Assembly: GCA_023053575.1 (NCBI GenBank) | Contig: JAKZAP010000022.1 | Coordinates: 14,674,518-14,738,517 of the forward strand | DNA: 64,000 nt | From: Branchinecta lynchi | Taxonomy: Eukaryota; Arthropoda; Branchiopoda; Anostraca; Branchinectidae | Direction of reading: 5' to 3' | Shown: positions 21,775-32,887 of the stretch, in pieces | Numbering within the stretch: position 1 is the first letter of the stretch | How the letters are laid out: each line of letters starts with the position of its first letter | Made by a program: the position numbers and the translations under genes | Notes under the pieces: generated by a model | What the model saw: only the letters and a program-made list of their open reading frames with translations | Database searches by the model: none | Told to the model about the DNA's origin: nothing

Positions 21775-24480
21775 ATGGCACTTGAGCATACTCAAGTGCC
21801 ATATAGCGATCGTAATTTCTGTCGGTCTGTCGTTCTGTCGTTCTGTCGGTCTGTCCAGGTTTTGCTAGTTTGGGCACTTCCAGACAAGCTAGGACGATGA
21901 AACTTCACAGGCATATCAGGGACCAGACCAGATCAACTTACAAATAATCACTTCCCCAATCCAACTTTCCCCGGATCCGGGAGTCCGAAAACTATAAAGT
22001 AAAACGGGAGCAAAAAGTACGGAGCAAAAAAAAGCGCTGCCCGAACGCGGAATCGAACCAGGAACCTTCGTGTTGCCAGTCGAGTAGTTTACCACTGAGC
22101 CATGCGACGATGTACAGAAGAGAATGCGGAAATTGATATAGTTTAAAATGGTCAGTCCAAGTCAAACAAATCTAGTGAAACGCTTGGCAGAAATATCAGG
22201 GAACCGACAACTATTAACATGCATAACTTTGGAAAGGGTAATCAGACGTACGTGAAACTTGACCTTTGTGTTGCCAGTCCAGTTTTCTACCACTCAGCCA
22301 TGCCCTGATGTATAAAAAAGCGAATGCGAGAATACATACGGTTTAAAGATGGTCAGTCCAAGTCAAACAAATCTAGTGAAACGCTTGGCAGGAATGTCAG
22401 GGAACCGACCAGATTAACTTGGATATAATCATATTCCGGATCCGATCATAGTGGGGGGAGTGGAGGGATGGGAAATCCGGAAACTACGGTATGTCCCGGT
22501 TTTGCTAGTTTGGGCACTTCCACATAAGCTAGGACGATGAAACTTGGCAGGCGTATAAGGGACCGAACCAGATTAACATGGAAACAATCATTTCCCCGAT
22601 CCGGCCATCATGGGGGGTGGATCAACAGGAAATCTGGAAACTAGTAACATGCATAACATTATAACGGGTAATCGGACTTGCATGAAACTTGACATATGTC
22701 AAGAACAAGTGCTTCAGATGCTCAGTTTCAAATCCGGACCAGATCCGATAACTGTGGGGGGGGGGGGGGGGGGGGGCTGGAGGGGGGCACCCAAAACCTC
22801 GTGAACCGCTTCCACATAAGCTAGAACGACGAAACTTGGCAGGCGTATTGGCAAACCGACCAGATTAACTTGGAAATAATCACTTCCTCGATCCGGCCAT
22901 CTTGGGGGGGGGGGGGGGAGTGGAGGGATAGGAAATCCGGAAAGTAGTAGCATGCCTAACTTTGGAACGGGTAATCAGATATGCATGAAACTTGACGTAT
23001 GTCAAGAAGAAGTGGTTCAGAAGCTCAATTTCGAATCTGGACCAGATCCGATAACTTGGGGGGGGGCTGGAGGGGACACCAGAAATCTCATGAAACGCTT
23101 CCACATAACCTAGGACAATGAAATTTGGCAGGCATATCAGGGAACCGACCAGAAGAACTTGGAAATAATCACTTTCCCCATCCGGCGATCGTGGGGGAGT
23201 GGAGGGATGGGAAATCCGGAAACTAGTAACATGCATAACTTTGGAACGGGTACTCAGACATGCATGAAACTAGACATATATCAAGAACAAGTGCTTCAGA
23301 TGCTCAGTTTCAAATCCAGGCCAGATCCGATCACTGAGGGGGGGAGCTGGAGGGGGAACCGGAAATCTGGTGAAACGCTTCCAAATAAGCTAGCACAATA
23401 AAACTTGACAGGCATGTGAGGGAACCAACCAGATTAACATGGAAATAATCACTTCCCCGATCCTGCTATCGCGGGGAGGGGGGGGGGTGGAGGGAAGGGG
23501 AATCCAGAATCCGGAAACTAGAAACATGCATAACTCTGGAATGGATAATCGGACATGTATAAAACTCGACAATTGCGAGAACAAGTGTATCAGATTTTCA
23601 GTTTCAAATCTGGACCGAATCCGAAGAGAGGGGATTAGAGGGGGGGGGACCGGAAATGTCGTGAAATGCTTAGGGTCGAGGGATCGGGATGTCACAGTAG
23701 AGGGGTTGGAAGGGGTTTTCCCGGACTTCCGGTGATCACGAGTTAGGGTACTTCCACATGTACTAGGACCATGAAACTTGGCAGACATATTAGGTACTCT
23801 TCCAGGTCAACTTGAAAATAGTTCTTTTCCCGATCCGACGATCATGGGGGAGATTCTATTGACATGCATAACTTTGGAACAGGTGATCAGACGTGCATGA
23901 AACTTGTCAAGTGTCAAGAACAAGTGACTGAGATGATCAATTTCAAGTCTGGAACGGATCCGATAACATCGGTAGGAGCTGGAGGCGGGGGGAGAAATTT
24001 CTTGAAACGCTTAGAGTCGAGAGATCGGGATGGGACTTGGAGAGAAGAACAAGCATAAGCCATAGATACATTGTAGAGGCTTAACGGCCTGCCATTCAAT
24101 TTGCAAATATATTATTATAATTATTATTATTGACAAAACAGGACCGATCGTGTCGCAGTGGGGGGAGTAGGAGGGGGTTTTCCCTAGTTCCGATGATCAC
24201 GAGTTAAGGTACTTCCAGATGTGCTATGACCGTGAAACTTTGCAGGCATCTTAGGGACTCTATTAGATCGGCTTGCAAATATAGTCCCTCCCCGATCAGA
24301 TCATCGTTGGAGGAAGATACAATTTTCAATGAGTGGTATAACCATTTCAGATTTACTAGATCAAGCCCGTTATCTGATGAAATAAATATCGGGAGAGAGA
24401 TCCAGCCTTGAAAACTGCAAACCGTATCTGACAAACATGCTAACTGTTCTTACAAGTGCCATATGAGCTTTCAGCTCTTG
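21775..24480 (+). mobile_element. Family A tandem-repeat element, full copy A4 (2.7 kb)
   Basis: The left hairpin ATGGCACTTGAG...CTCAAGTGCCAT starts after a T-run. A GTCGGTCT/GTCGTTCT microsatellite follows. The unit array is of the three-type kind seen in A2, and the right end is CAAGTGCCATATGAGC plus GAGCTttcAGCTC (the loop differs from A2). The array is interrupted near 22020-22330 by two tRNA-like segments. The consensus GACGATGAAACTTGGCAGG is well preserved here. Confidence 0.82.
22030..22107 (-). pseudogene. tRNA-like remnant (SINE-type) inside family A copy A4
   Basis: On the minus strand the segment reads ATGGCTCAGTGGTAAAC (A-box-like), a CTGGCAA putative anticodon loop (GGC, alanine-like), and GGTTCCTGGTTCGATTCC (B-box-like). 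The acceptor arms do not pair and the anticodon stem pairs poorly, so it is not a functional tRNA. A second, more eroded copy lies at ~22258-22312. Confidence 0.55.
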
Positions 24481-25095
24481 TTTAACTGTTCTGTGACTAG
24501 TTTCTTTTACCTTTCTTTTTCGTACTTACGAGAAGTTTTTGAGTCAATCTTTTCCCAGATTAATGCTTGCTCTGGCAGGAGAATATTAAAGGACCCCTCT
24601 TGCCTATTCTGCCTTTTATAATATACTTAGCTCCGATATGGAATTATAAGCTTCTAAAATCCCCACCTTTTTCCATTGTTTCGTTACGTAACTACGAATT
24701 TTTCGCGCTTTTTCGGCCTTTCCGAGTTTTCCCACGAAAAGTTTGCGGGAGTCTTCAACGTCCGCTGACAACTCTTGCACATATGCGGATGTGATAATCT
24801 TCTGTTTATTACTTCTTTTATTTGCTTAGTTTTCCCACTTTTTGACCAAGAGAGGTTCAGTTTTCAAATTTTTTGCGCCCACCCGCCGCGTCGGAGAGCA
24901 GGAAGGCTGGATGTAGTCGACAAGCGCTAACAAGAGAATCCCTAGTTTTAGGTGGAAAGTAATGGTACTTCAAAAATATTTATTCTGATTCATTTCATAG
25001 AGAAAAGATCATTTCTAGTAAGAGTTGTGCTTTAAAGACGTTGTAAGCTCTCTAGAGAAATATTTTATCCGTAACCTAAACTTTCCATGCGATTT
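24481..25095. repeat. Unclassified repeat shared with 9760-9980, plus spacer
   Basis: 24585-24785 resembles 9760-9980 in order and sequence ('cgcgctttttcggc', 'ccgctgacaactcttgcaca'). The rest of the interval shows nothing recognisable. Confidence 0.45.
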
Positions 25096-25494
25096 CGCAG
25101 TAAAATAGGAAATGGAAAATACTGATAGTTGACTGTTTAGTTGATGGTCCAAAATGGACACAACACAAAAGTCTACAATGAAGCGGAAAATTTGAATCTC
25201 AATACAAACGCGGCTTTTCAGTGGCGAGTGATCAGCTTGGGGAAGGCGAGCTCACTGCGTGAACACTTCTTCTTCATGATTCGTTTTCGTCAAGAACTAT
25301 TTCGCAGTAAAATAGGAAATGGAAAATGCTGATAGTTGACTGCTTAGTTGATGGTCCAAAATGGACACAACACAAAATTCTTCAATGAAGCGGAAAATTT
25401 GAACAAACGCGGCTTTTCAGTGGCGAGTGATCAGCTTGGGGAAGGTGAGCTCACTGCATGAACACTTCTTGTTCATGAATCGTTTTCGTCAAGC
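25096..25494 (+). repeat. Tandem duplication of a ~208 bp unit
   Basis: A unit beginning 'cgcagtaaaataggaaatgg' at 25096 repeats at 25304. Both copies include 'ttgatggtccaaaatggaca', 'aatgaagcggaaaatttga' and 'gtggcgagtgatcagcttgg'. The second copy has a small internal deletion. The small frame at 25141-25332 crosses the junction and has no recognisable domain. Confidence 0.8.
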
Positions 25495-25746
25495 ATACAA
25501 CACAAGCACAAGCGTATAGAGGTACCACAAATCCGACAGGGAAATTCCACCATATGAAAACTGATTCACGAATAGCGGAGCAACAACGGGTCTTCAAGCC
25601 TCTGTAAGTGAATGGGTGATTGTCCTATCTCAGTCCTTTTCGGTTAATCTTCAATACCAAATTAAACTGGGGGAGGTAAAGGATTTTCAACTTTGAGAAA
25701 GAAATGTGGGCATTTCGAAAATTATTTTAAAATTGCATTTTTGCAG

Positions 25747-26366
25747 GATTGTGGTATGGATGAATACTGGAATGGGGGGCTAAAGACAGATATGGAGGTT
25801 GGAGAATTAGGAAAAATGGTGAATATCAGGTTAAAAGACCAAGAGATCCAAACTTGGTAATTTCAGAAGGGCATTCCAGTGTCCCTGCGTTTCTTCGAGG
25901 CGGCCAAAGAGACTTGGGGCGAGGGAATTATATTTAAAGCAGGGTTAAGTAAGGAGGATATTAAGTATATTATTGAGATGAGGGCTCATAGTTTACCGCT
26001 TGGGGCAAGGAGAAAATATATTGGTAAAGTAAACGAGAGAACTGGTCCTTACTTCTGTCCTATGTGTGGTCATGAGGACGAAAGCCTAGTTCATTTGATG
26101 TGTGATTGCGTGGAACTGAATGAATGGAGAAAGGAGGTATTTGGTGAGAGAGTGTTTAATGAAGAATGGATGGTAAGGATGATGAAGGATGAATGTTTTG
26201 TTACTGTAAAAATACTTGGACGTTACTTGAGGCTTGCGATGGAGCATAGAAGGAGAATTTTAGAATAGGAAATGCGTGTTAGTTATGTAAGTGAGTGCAT
26301 TTTTTACAATTTTTGTTGCCATGGCCCTCGGGCTTTTTCGGTAATTACATTCTATTCTATTCTATA
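25747..26366 (+). pseudogene. LINE 3' end with C-terminal zinc knuckle and (ATTCT)n tail
   Basis: A single frame runs from 25747 to 26268: WNGGLKTDMEVGELGKMV, then RLKDQEIQTW, a TAA stop at 25858-25860, then FQKGIPVSLRFFEAAKETWG and onward. Near its end, YFCPMCGHEDES is followed by HLMCDC, giving CX2CX8HX4C, the zinc-binding knuckle found at the C-terminus of several non-LTR retrotransposon clades. The stop probably replaces a tyrosine or tryptophan codon. After the terminator comes a ~75 bp 3' UTR and ATTCT repeats, duplicated at 20958-21090. The endonuclease and RT core are absent: this is a 5'-truncated dead copy. Confidence 0.82.
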
Positions 26367-26537
26367 CATGAAAATAGTTTTTCGAGCATTTCTTGAATCA
26401 TCGGACACGGACTTTAAAGCCTTCTGAAACACATTTCCAATTATACTTTTTTCCAAAACTGTGTTTAATAAAGCAAGAAATGGTTTGGAAAAGTTTTCAA
26501 GTGTTTACAAGTTTGTATTTACTAAAAGCCCACAATT

Positions 26538-27050
26538 TTGTCTTTCCGAGGTACTGCACTTATCGACACTAAGCGTAAGCTACAAATAGGGTACGCGAAG
26601 ATTCTAGCAAATCGGGGCAAGTACAGAAGAGCAGCTCTAGCAAAACTTTATGCTTCTTTTTGCGACCCGTCTCTGCTTTTCTCGGTTCGTCTGTTTGATA
26701 TTTTTGATAAACGGGATCTATCCAGAATAAGGATAGATTATTTCCGTTACTGTAAGTTTCTTCTGTATCTGACCCGGTTCCACAGTAATTCTAAGATTAT
26801 TAAATCTTACGGAGCTACTGACATTTTGTCACGGCTGCAAGATTTGCACTCTGATTTCCGTCAGAAGTCTTGTCTACGTCTGTTGCCGCATCATCGACTG
26901 ATTAGACTTTTTGGCTGATAGCTGATGCGTATTGTCTGTGTGTATGTTATTTTCTTGTTGTCTTTTGTTCTTTTCTTTTTATTTTCAATTTATCTCTTCT
27001 ACTCCACACTCTTATGTTGTAAAACATTTTGTGGGTTATAAATACACTTA
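26538..27050 (+). pseudogene. LINE RT C-terminal remnant plus 3' UTR
   Basis: The frame 26538-26918 contains YAKILANRGKYRRAALAKLY, ASFCDPSLLFSVRLFD, RIRIDYFRYCKFLLYLTRFH and IIKSYGATDI. This is the typical tail of an animal non-LTR polyprotein ('FF+YCKFLL.LPRF..N..++..YG.TD'). No catalytic motifs precede it. An AT-rich 3' UTR follows, ending near 'aaatacacttacttaaag'. The surviving frame has no internal stop, so the copy may be fairly young, but it lacks the 5' three-quarters of an element. Confidence 0.68.
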
Positions 27051-27693
27051 CTTAAAGTTGAAAATTTTAAACCCCACAATGTAAAGTTCTTCGTTCTACA
27101 TTTTTCGATGATGCCAGGTGCTATCTCCCTATTCTAGCGATGTATCGGCCTTTCTTGGCAATATACCTCTTCAGACTCTAGCTAGATAGACCAACCTGCG
27201 ACAAAATAAAGGACGTTTCTGGCAACTGTAAGTAGCCTATCCTTATTTTAAAATTATTATTCACATTTGGGTATTATTAAACAATAAGTATTAACTAAGC
27301 GATTCCACTTCCAGAGGGTTTTGCAATGTGATCTGCTCCCTGTGAATGATCCCGGAATCCTGCAAAGACCCCTTCTACCAAAGGGATCTAACCGTATGCT
27401 TGAAGTGAACTTCAAGAAAGTCATTTCTCAATGCAAGGTTGCAAGAAAACTTGACCCTATTTTGGAAAACACTTTCTAAACCACCTACTTGGTTCCAGTT
27501 TGGATTATGTAGATATCTTTTCCTCTGACAGAATCTCCAATGTCCACCATTGTTTCTCTATTTGTCTTATGATAGATGGAAGCAGCACCAAGCTTGAGAC
27601 CCAGCCTCCTGGAACGGAAATAGGTTTTCACACTAATAGCCCTAAAGTAGTTGGGTAGCCTACTTCAGATTATCGTATTCTGGATGTTGCTTA
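27051..27693. other. Unassigned spacer
   Basis: No repeat family, exon or RNA gene is recognised. Confidence 0.35.
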
Positions 27694-27830
27694 CACTGTA
27701 AAAGTTTCTCTGAGTAAGGATTAAAGTTAACTGCAGTATTTGCTACTGGAATTAGAGATAAGATAAGATTATCTTTTTAGAGCCAAGATTAATCCCAGGA
27801 GCAAATACTGCAATATTTTTTTTTACAATG
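27694..27830 (+). mobile_element. TA-flanked MITE (CACTGTAAAA ends), copy 1
   Basis: The 137-bp element starts CACTGTAAAAG and ends TTTTTACAATG. It is flanked by TA on both sides (27692-27693 and 27831-27832), as expected for Tc1/mariner-type insertion. Sub-terminal GCAGTATTTGCTACTGG and GGAGCAAATACTGC form a second inverted repeat, and AGATAAGATAAGATTATC lies in the centre. The related copy at 59183 is inverted. Confidence 0.85.
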
Positions 27831-27890
27831 TAATCTTCTGTTGCCTACTGCTTATGACAATGGCATAAGGTGCACCTTGATCTCCTTTAA

Positions 27891-28250
27891 AGGACACCTG
27901 AACAATGAAACCATACTTGCACACACCATGGAGAATGCATTTACAGGCATGGCCACGGAGAGCATTCTTCTCCTGAGTGTGACGTTTTCAAAATATGGAT
28001 GTTTGTTTCTGGAGGTTTACACTGCGGATTCCAAGACAAAAAGCTTAACTGGTTAAAAAATATTACAGAAGAAGGGTTTATTGGAGACGTTTGTTCATTA
28101 TTTGGTACTGAAATAAGGACAGATGCAAAATGTAGCAAAAATCATAGCTTGGAAACACTATTTCGTATTTGGATTGGGTTTTCTGCAGGCAATGTTAACG
28201 GAAGTCATACAGATAGGGATGATACTTGGTACTCTTCGTTCAGGTGTCCT
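27891..28250 (+). mobile_element. TTAA-flanked MITE (AGGACACCTGAAC ends), copy 1
   Basis: A perfect 13-bp terminal inverted repeat, AGGACACCTGAAC, bounds 360 bp. TTAA is present on both sides (27887-27890 and 28251-28254), the piggyBac-superfamily target. The interior is shared in inverted orientation with 41944-42307. Frames such as 27999-28328 (containing FGTEIRTDAKCSKNHSLET) are repeat-derived: both copies encode them only because they are copies. Confidence 0.9.
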
Positions 28251-28254
28251 TTAA

Positions 28255-28990
28255 GCAAAATTATCTCTCCAATAAACAATGTGGGTACTCTTAATTTCCC
28301 AGTTATAAAAGGGAGAAACCGTCAATAAGATCAATAATGAGAGTAGGGCGACATCCCTGGATGCTAAGCTTGAATATTTTTTGATTTATTTAGTTATTTA
28401 TTTTATTTGTTGAAATTTAGTACTTGTGGGAGATCGGTGTGGACCTCGAGGTGAACTTTGAGGATGGAGTGGCAAGTAAAAATAAAACAAATTCTTGAAT
28501 CGTTCTTTCTTTGTTTTATTTCAATAGTGAAGAGACTCGTTAATTGGTTGATTATTTTGGTATTAACCCCTATGTAAAGGGCAATGGAGCTTTGTAGGAG
28601 TCAAGACTTATTACATTCATTTATTTTTGCATTTAATAAAAACTGAACTGAACTGAAGCCCAAATACTTGTAGGCTACCTTGAAAAAATAGAAGAATTTT
28701 GTCAATTATGGTAACTATTAATTATTTCTTGTCATAAAAGCATAAAATTGTGACATACGCCATTTGCAACACTTTTGGTTTGGAAACTGGTAAATAAAAC
28801 CATTCCTCCATTCATTCAGAGAGGTAAGTTTCATCTCAAACCACAGCTACAAGGCAGGATGATCATGACAGACTGATAGATAGCACAGAACTTGAGAATT
28901 AATCAGACAATGGCTACCCTTCTTGTGTTGTTTCTCTAGATAATCCCTGAGCAGTGTTGGTCATTATTCACAACTGGTAGGGAGATGTGG
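28255..28990. other. Spacer with a LINE-like (AACTG)n tail
   Basis: 'gcatttaataaa' followed by AACTGAACTGAACTGAAG at 28631-28657 looks like the microsatellite 3' end of a LINE. No coding remnant is seen upstream. Confidence 0.4.
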
Positions 28991-29567
28991 GTACCCTGGG
29001 ACATGTTCAAGTGCATGTCAGATATCCATGGAGCCCTTTGGCCAAATTGCTTGATTTTGGTACTCAGTTAAGTGGAATTGATTGTGATTTCTTCCAGATT
29101 TTTGGCAGATTAATTACTTGATTAGTCTTTTTAGTACTGACGATTTTCCTAACCTTCCTCTCTGTCCCAGAGTACCCTGACCCCTGGGTACTCTGGGACA
29201 TGCTTAAGGGTACTTGGGACACATTGCCCTTTTTGACTAAATTTTGTTTTTAACAAACCGGTTGTCAACTTTACAAAAAATAAAAACATAAGACAAAGCC
29301 TGTAGCAGTATTTACCCGACAAGATACTACAAAAGGTTGACATCGAAAGTCAGGGCTTTCACATGAAGTTCTGCAGCCCCACTAAGTTCTGGTCTTGGTA
29401 GACCTAAGGCGATTTCTTCAGTTGTCACAAAGGCTTCATCCTATGACTCTAGAAATATGTAGCGAGTTTCCGTTTCAGGAAGTTTGCACAGTTCCCTTGA
29501 AGGTACCCTGGGACACAATGGAAAATAGGTGTCCTAGGGTACCCAGGAACACGTGTCCCAGAGTACC
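28991..29567. repeat. Dispersed GTACCCTGGGACA motif cluster
   Basis: The near-palindromic motif GGTACCCTGGGACA or its complement appears about seven times: 28991, 29164, 29186, 29208, 29502, ~29530 and 29554. Adjacent copies face each other (TGTCCCAGAGTACC ... GGGTACTCTGGGACA). It may mark the sub-terminal repeats of an unrecognised element. Confidence 0.55.
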
Positions 29568-30936
29568 GAGGCGGGCAGCTTCCCAGAAAGATTAATTTTT
29601 GAATCACTAGATGTCAAGATAGGTAAACCACTGAGCCCTGTTATGTAGCCAAGAAAAAACTGCTTCTAACAAAAAATAATTGTTACCTCCCAATGAATCG
29701 GTCAAAAGGTACCCTCTTTCCTACTCAAACACCCATACAATATTTCTCACCTAAAATCTCTGATAAAAATATTTGTGGATTTCTTTGGGAAAACACATGT
29801 ATCCTTACTGATAGATGACGTGTCCTCCGTCATTCAGGCGGAATTTTTCAACAAAGTTTTCTTCACAGCCGTACCATGACCCATCTCCCCTAGGCTACTC
29901 GAAAACATAAACAGTGATATCAAAAACTGTATTTGCTAATTTTTCATCTGTTTTCTAATTATTTGTATAGCCTTATGTGACTAACTCTTAGTATTATAGG
30001 TTAGGCCTATATCAGAAACTGGAGCAATATATATATTTTGTTTAGTTTAATTCTTTTATTTTAGGAAGTTTGCAACAGGAGATGATGCAAAATGCTATTA
30101 AACTAAACGAAAAATTCTTGAACTACGGTGAAACAAGACATTATAAGAGCAAAATATGGTCCAAAATATGGATTTCAATAGGTTATAGCCTAAGGATCAA
30201 AGAATAAGAACAATAGTTTGACAACGCCATTTACGCTGATTTATGCATACAAATCTAACTATACAAACACATAACAATCCATAAGACTAATCACCAAAAA
30301 ACTTTCTACTCGTAAGGCTCTGTCTGTTGACTATTTACAAATCTACAGCTCGTCCTTACCGATTAGGTGAAAGTACACTCCAGAGAGAAGGTCAGAATGC
30401 CATGAATTACTGGGAGATCCTCTTAAAAAGTATCTCTTGGCTAGCCGACTGCTACCAATTTCTGACAGCTCTCTGCATAAAAAAATGAGCAAACCTCGTA
30501 TCCCAAAGTGAAACATCACTGAAGTAACTATTCTTTGTAATTTTGTCTTCTGTATGCAAACACGAACCTGGAAAGAAAATGATAAACTTACGCTGCAACT
30601 GCTTCTGCCATTTCCTTATGAGAATTTCCAGCCAAAATGACTGGATCACCTGCTGACTGGCCTCTTCTGTCCATTTTGTTCAGTGTAAAAGCTTACCAGA
30701 TTTAAACAAAATGACTACACATTCAGATCTGCAGTTTAAAGTTTAACTGAAGTAAAAAAAAACAACTTATGTTGCTGCTGCTGCTCAAATTCTTTTTTTC
30801 TCGTTCCCCTTGAGGGCATGAGCATAGTCCAGAGTTGCCACAACATGGAAAAATTAGCGAGTGATTTTTGATCGAAAAAAGAGAGTGAACTGGGAGTGAA
30901 ATTTTATTTTCATGAATAAATTTGAAATGGTCCTGA
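29568..30936. other. Unassigned 1.4 kb stretch
   Basis: No repeat or gene is supported. A minus-strand frame at 30452-30649 has an acceptor-like 'tttctttccag' upstream of an open stretch, but the peptide has no recognisable domain and no other evidence supports an exon. Confidence 0.35.
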
Positions 30937-31440
30937 AATGAAATTCATGAAAGTCAGCGGAGGGCTACAAAACTACCAACTAAATGTAAGAACCTCTCGT
31001 ACCCTGAGCGCCTCAAGAAACTGAAGCTGCCAACCCTGACGTACAGGAGGAAGCGCGGAGATGCAATCCTGACCTACAAGCTGCTGGAGAATGGTGTCAC
31101 ACCAGGGATTTTTAATAAGTCGCTCTCTAGCCACACCCGGGGCCACACCAAGAAGCTCCAGCAGCAAAGAAGCTCACGGAGAGAACGTTCCAACTTCTTC
31201 TCAACTCGTGCTGTTCCACTGTGGAATTCCCTTAGTGAAGAAACAGTTCAGTCCAAAACTGTTGACAACTTCAAAAAAGCAATTGACCGAGACTGGGCAG
31301 GGATGGAGTGGAAACTACACTGGGAGGCCAGTGGATCTACTCAACGGAACTAGACAACGCACTTCTATCACTCAACCGGCGAATCTACAGGATGTTCACC
31401 CAACCTTATTCGCCGGCCAATGCGATTTAAGGTAATTTAA
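30937..31440 (+). pseudogene. Non-LTR retrotransposon RT C-terminal remnant with tandem tail
   Basis: The frame to the TAG at 31351-31353 reads ESQRRATKLPTKCKNLSY, PERLKKLKLPTLTYRRKRGD, AILTYKLLENG, then TRGHTKKLQQQRSSRRERSN, FFSTRAVPLWNSLSEETVQS and FKKAID. This is the classic C-terminal block of CR1/L2-like reverse transcriptases. It has no in-frame stop over ~400 nt but lacks everything upstream. The 3' UTR ends in tandem 'ttaaggtaa' repeats at ~31424-31445, typical of this LINE type. Confidence 0.88.
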
Positions 31441-31560
31441 GGTAATGATCACTTCTGGTCGGAATCACTGCTGCAAAAACAACACGCCTTGGTTCTGTTT
31501 TCATGAAAAAACGTGAAATTGTCGGAATCATTGCTGGAACATAACACAGCTGGATGCTCT

Positions 31561-32400
31561 CAGGGGTGGCCCGAAGCACCCAGGCCAGGGAGGGGGGTGA
31601 GACCTCATTTCAACGACTCCTGGATCGCAACATACGACTCGCACGTACCAACAAAAATGAACTGTTGCCACTACACGGCATTATAGCGCACATTCCCCAC
31701 TAACAATTAGCTGCAGCGCATCAGGTGAAATTGTTCTTGTAATCAAAATTTGTTTATACATACATTGATAACCGCTTTACATTTCGGCGTTCGCTAAAGA
31801 GGAAAGCTTCCAACGCCTGTACTGTGGGCAAATTAAAGCAAGCACCGCAGGCGAAATTTTTGTAATCTGCCTTTGTCTGGCAAGATTTAAATACTTACTG
31901 TAGATTTCTTCTTAGATTTCAATTCTAAGAAATTCCAAGCCTAATCGACAAGTAAATGACCTGTGACACACAGTTCTTCTAAATAGAGAATACTACGTAT
32001 GCGCCACAGGCAGAATTTTGTGAAACGCCGATGAGCAGAGCGTCTTTTTACGATCCCATTGAAAAGGAAAGAATAACTGTGAAATCACAAATCTTTTCAT
32101 CGAAAAAGTGAGAAAAAGTGGCTAAAGGAGACACAAAGTAGATTTGTTCCGAATTAATAACAAAAGAAGTGATTTTCACGTTAAATACACGCTTTAGCGA
32201 AACTAAGCCGAAACTACATCCAAAAAAACGCAACTCTAGTTTAAACGACTCGGTTAGGTACGCGTTTACGACTGTAGCTGGGACTAAACGACTCAGATTG
32301 TTTTTTATTAAAATGAATGTCCGGGACCTCGGCGAGATCAAAACAAACGACTGATATGACTTAGCATAAGGCAGCGGGGGTGAACCCCCCCTCCCCTTCG
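31561..32400 (+). mobile_element. hAT-like element K (840 bp), relative of the 37988-42756 element
   Basis: It begins CAGGGGTGGCCCGAAGC directly after GATGCTCT (31553-31560), and the same octamer follows at 32401-32408, giving an 8-bp target duplication. The right terminal repeat seems eroded ('ccctccccttcg'). The interior is collinear with blocks at 37988-38345, 38883-39126, 40392-40430 and 42540-42756, so it serves as an empty-site reference for the insertions in that larger element. No transposase frame is visible. Confidence 0.72.
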
Positions 32401-32408
32401 GATGCTCT

Positions 32409-32887
32409 CTGAAATAGAGTGAATTATATGTCCTACTTAGGACAAGTGACAAAAACAAAATAGAGTGACAATTCGCACTATCGTGCGACATATGGCAACG
32501 CTGATACAGCCTGGATTTCTGGCACTATCGCCATATCGCCATCCGAAAACGTCCATTCACGGCAGAAAAAAACAACACCAGGTTCTTTTGGTTCTAGTCC
32601 TAGGCAGGGTTCTAGGTTCTAGTGTTAGTTGTGCTCGTTTGCTCTTTGTTTCTTTGTCGGAAGTTCTATGAAAGCAGAAAATACTTGTCGATTCTGGGTG
32701 GACTAGAGGGCAATGCTGTTTTATGAAAACATAATAGATAGATGGCGTCTCACATCCTTGTTTTCTTCTGAAGTCGCCGGAGTTAGAAAGTGGCGCAAGT
32801 TCTTTTTTTTAACTAGATTTGTTTTCTCCAATGTGTTAAATTGTTTGGATTGTGTGAAGTTTATTTCACTGTATGCAAGAAACAAGC
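32409..32887. other. Unassigned spacer
   Basis: No gene or repeat boundary is recognised. The frame at 32465-32671 has no domain. Confidence 0.35.

Noticed and set aside
22030..22107. A functional tRNA-Ala gene.
   Set aside because: Box A- and B-like sequences are present but the acceptor arms do not pair and the anticodon stem is poor. A second eroded copy with the same flank points to a repeat.
27841..28328. Frames inside 27891-28250 and 41944-42307 with a conserved peptide (GTEIRTDAKxSKxHSLET).
   Set aside because: The conservation is explained by the two being copies of one TTAA-flanked MITE. There is no start, domain or codon-level constraint visible.
30452..30649. Minus-strand open segment after 'tttctttccag', considered as the missing upstream PRPSAP exon because of an RVxIQ-like match.
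   Set aside because: Beyond those few residues nothing fits the expected RETRVxIQESVRGKDVF region, and the segment has no matching donor in phase.
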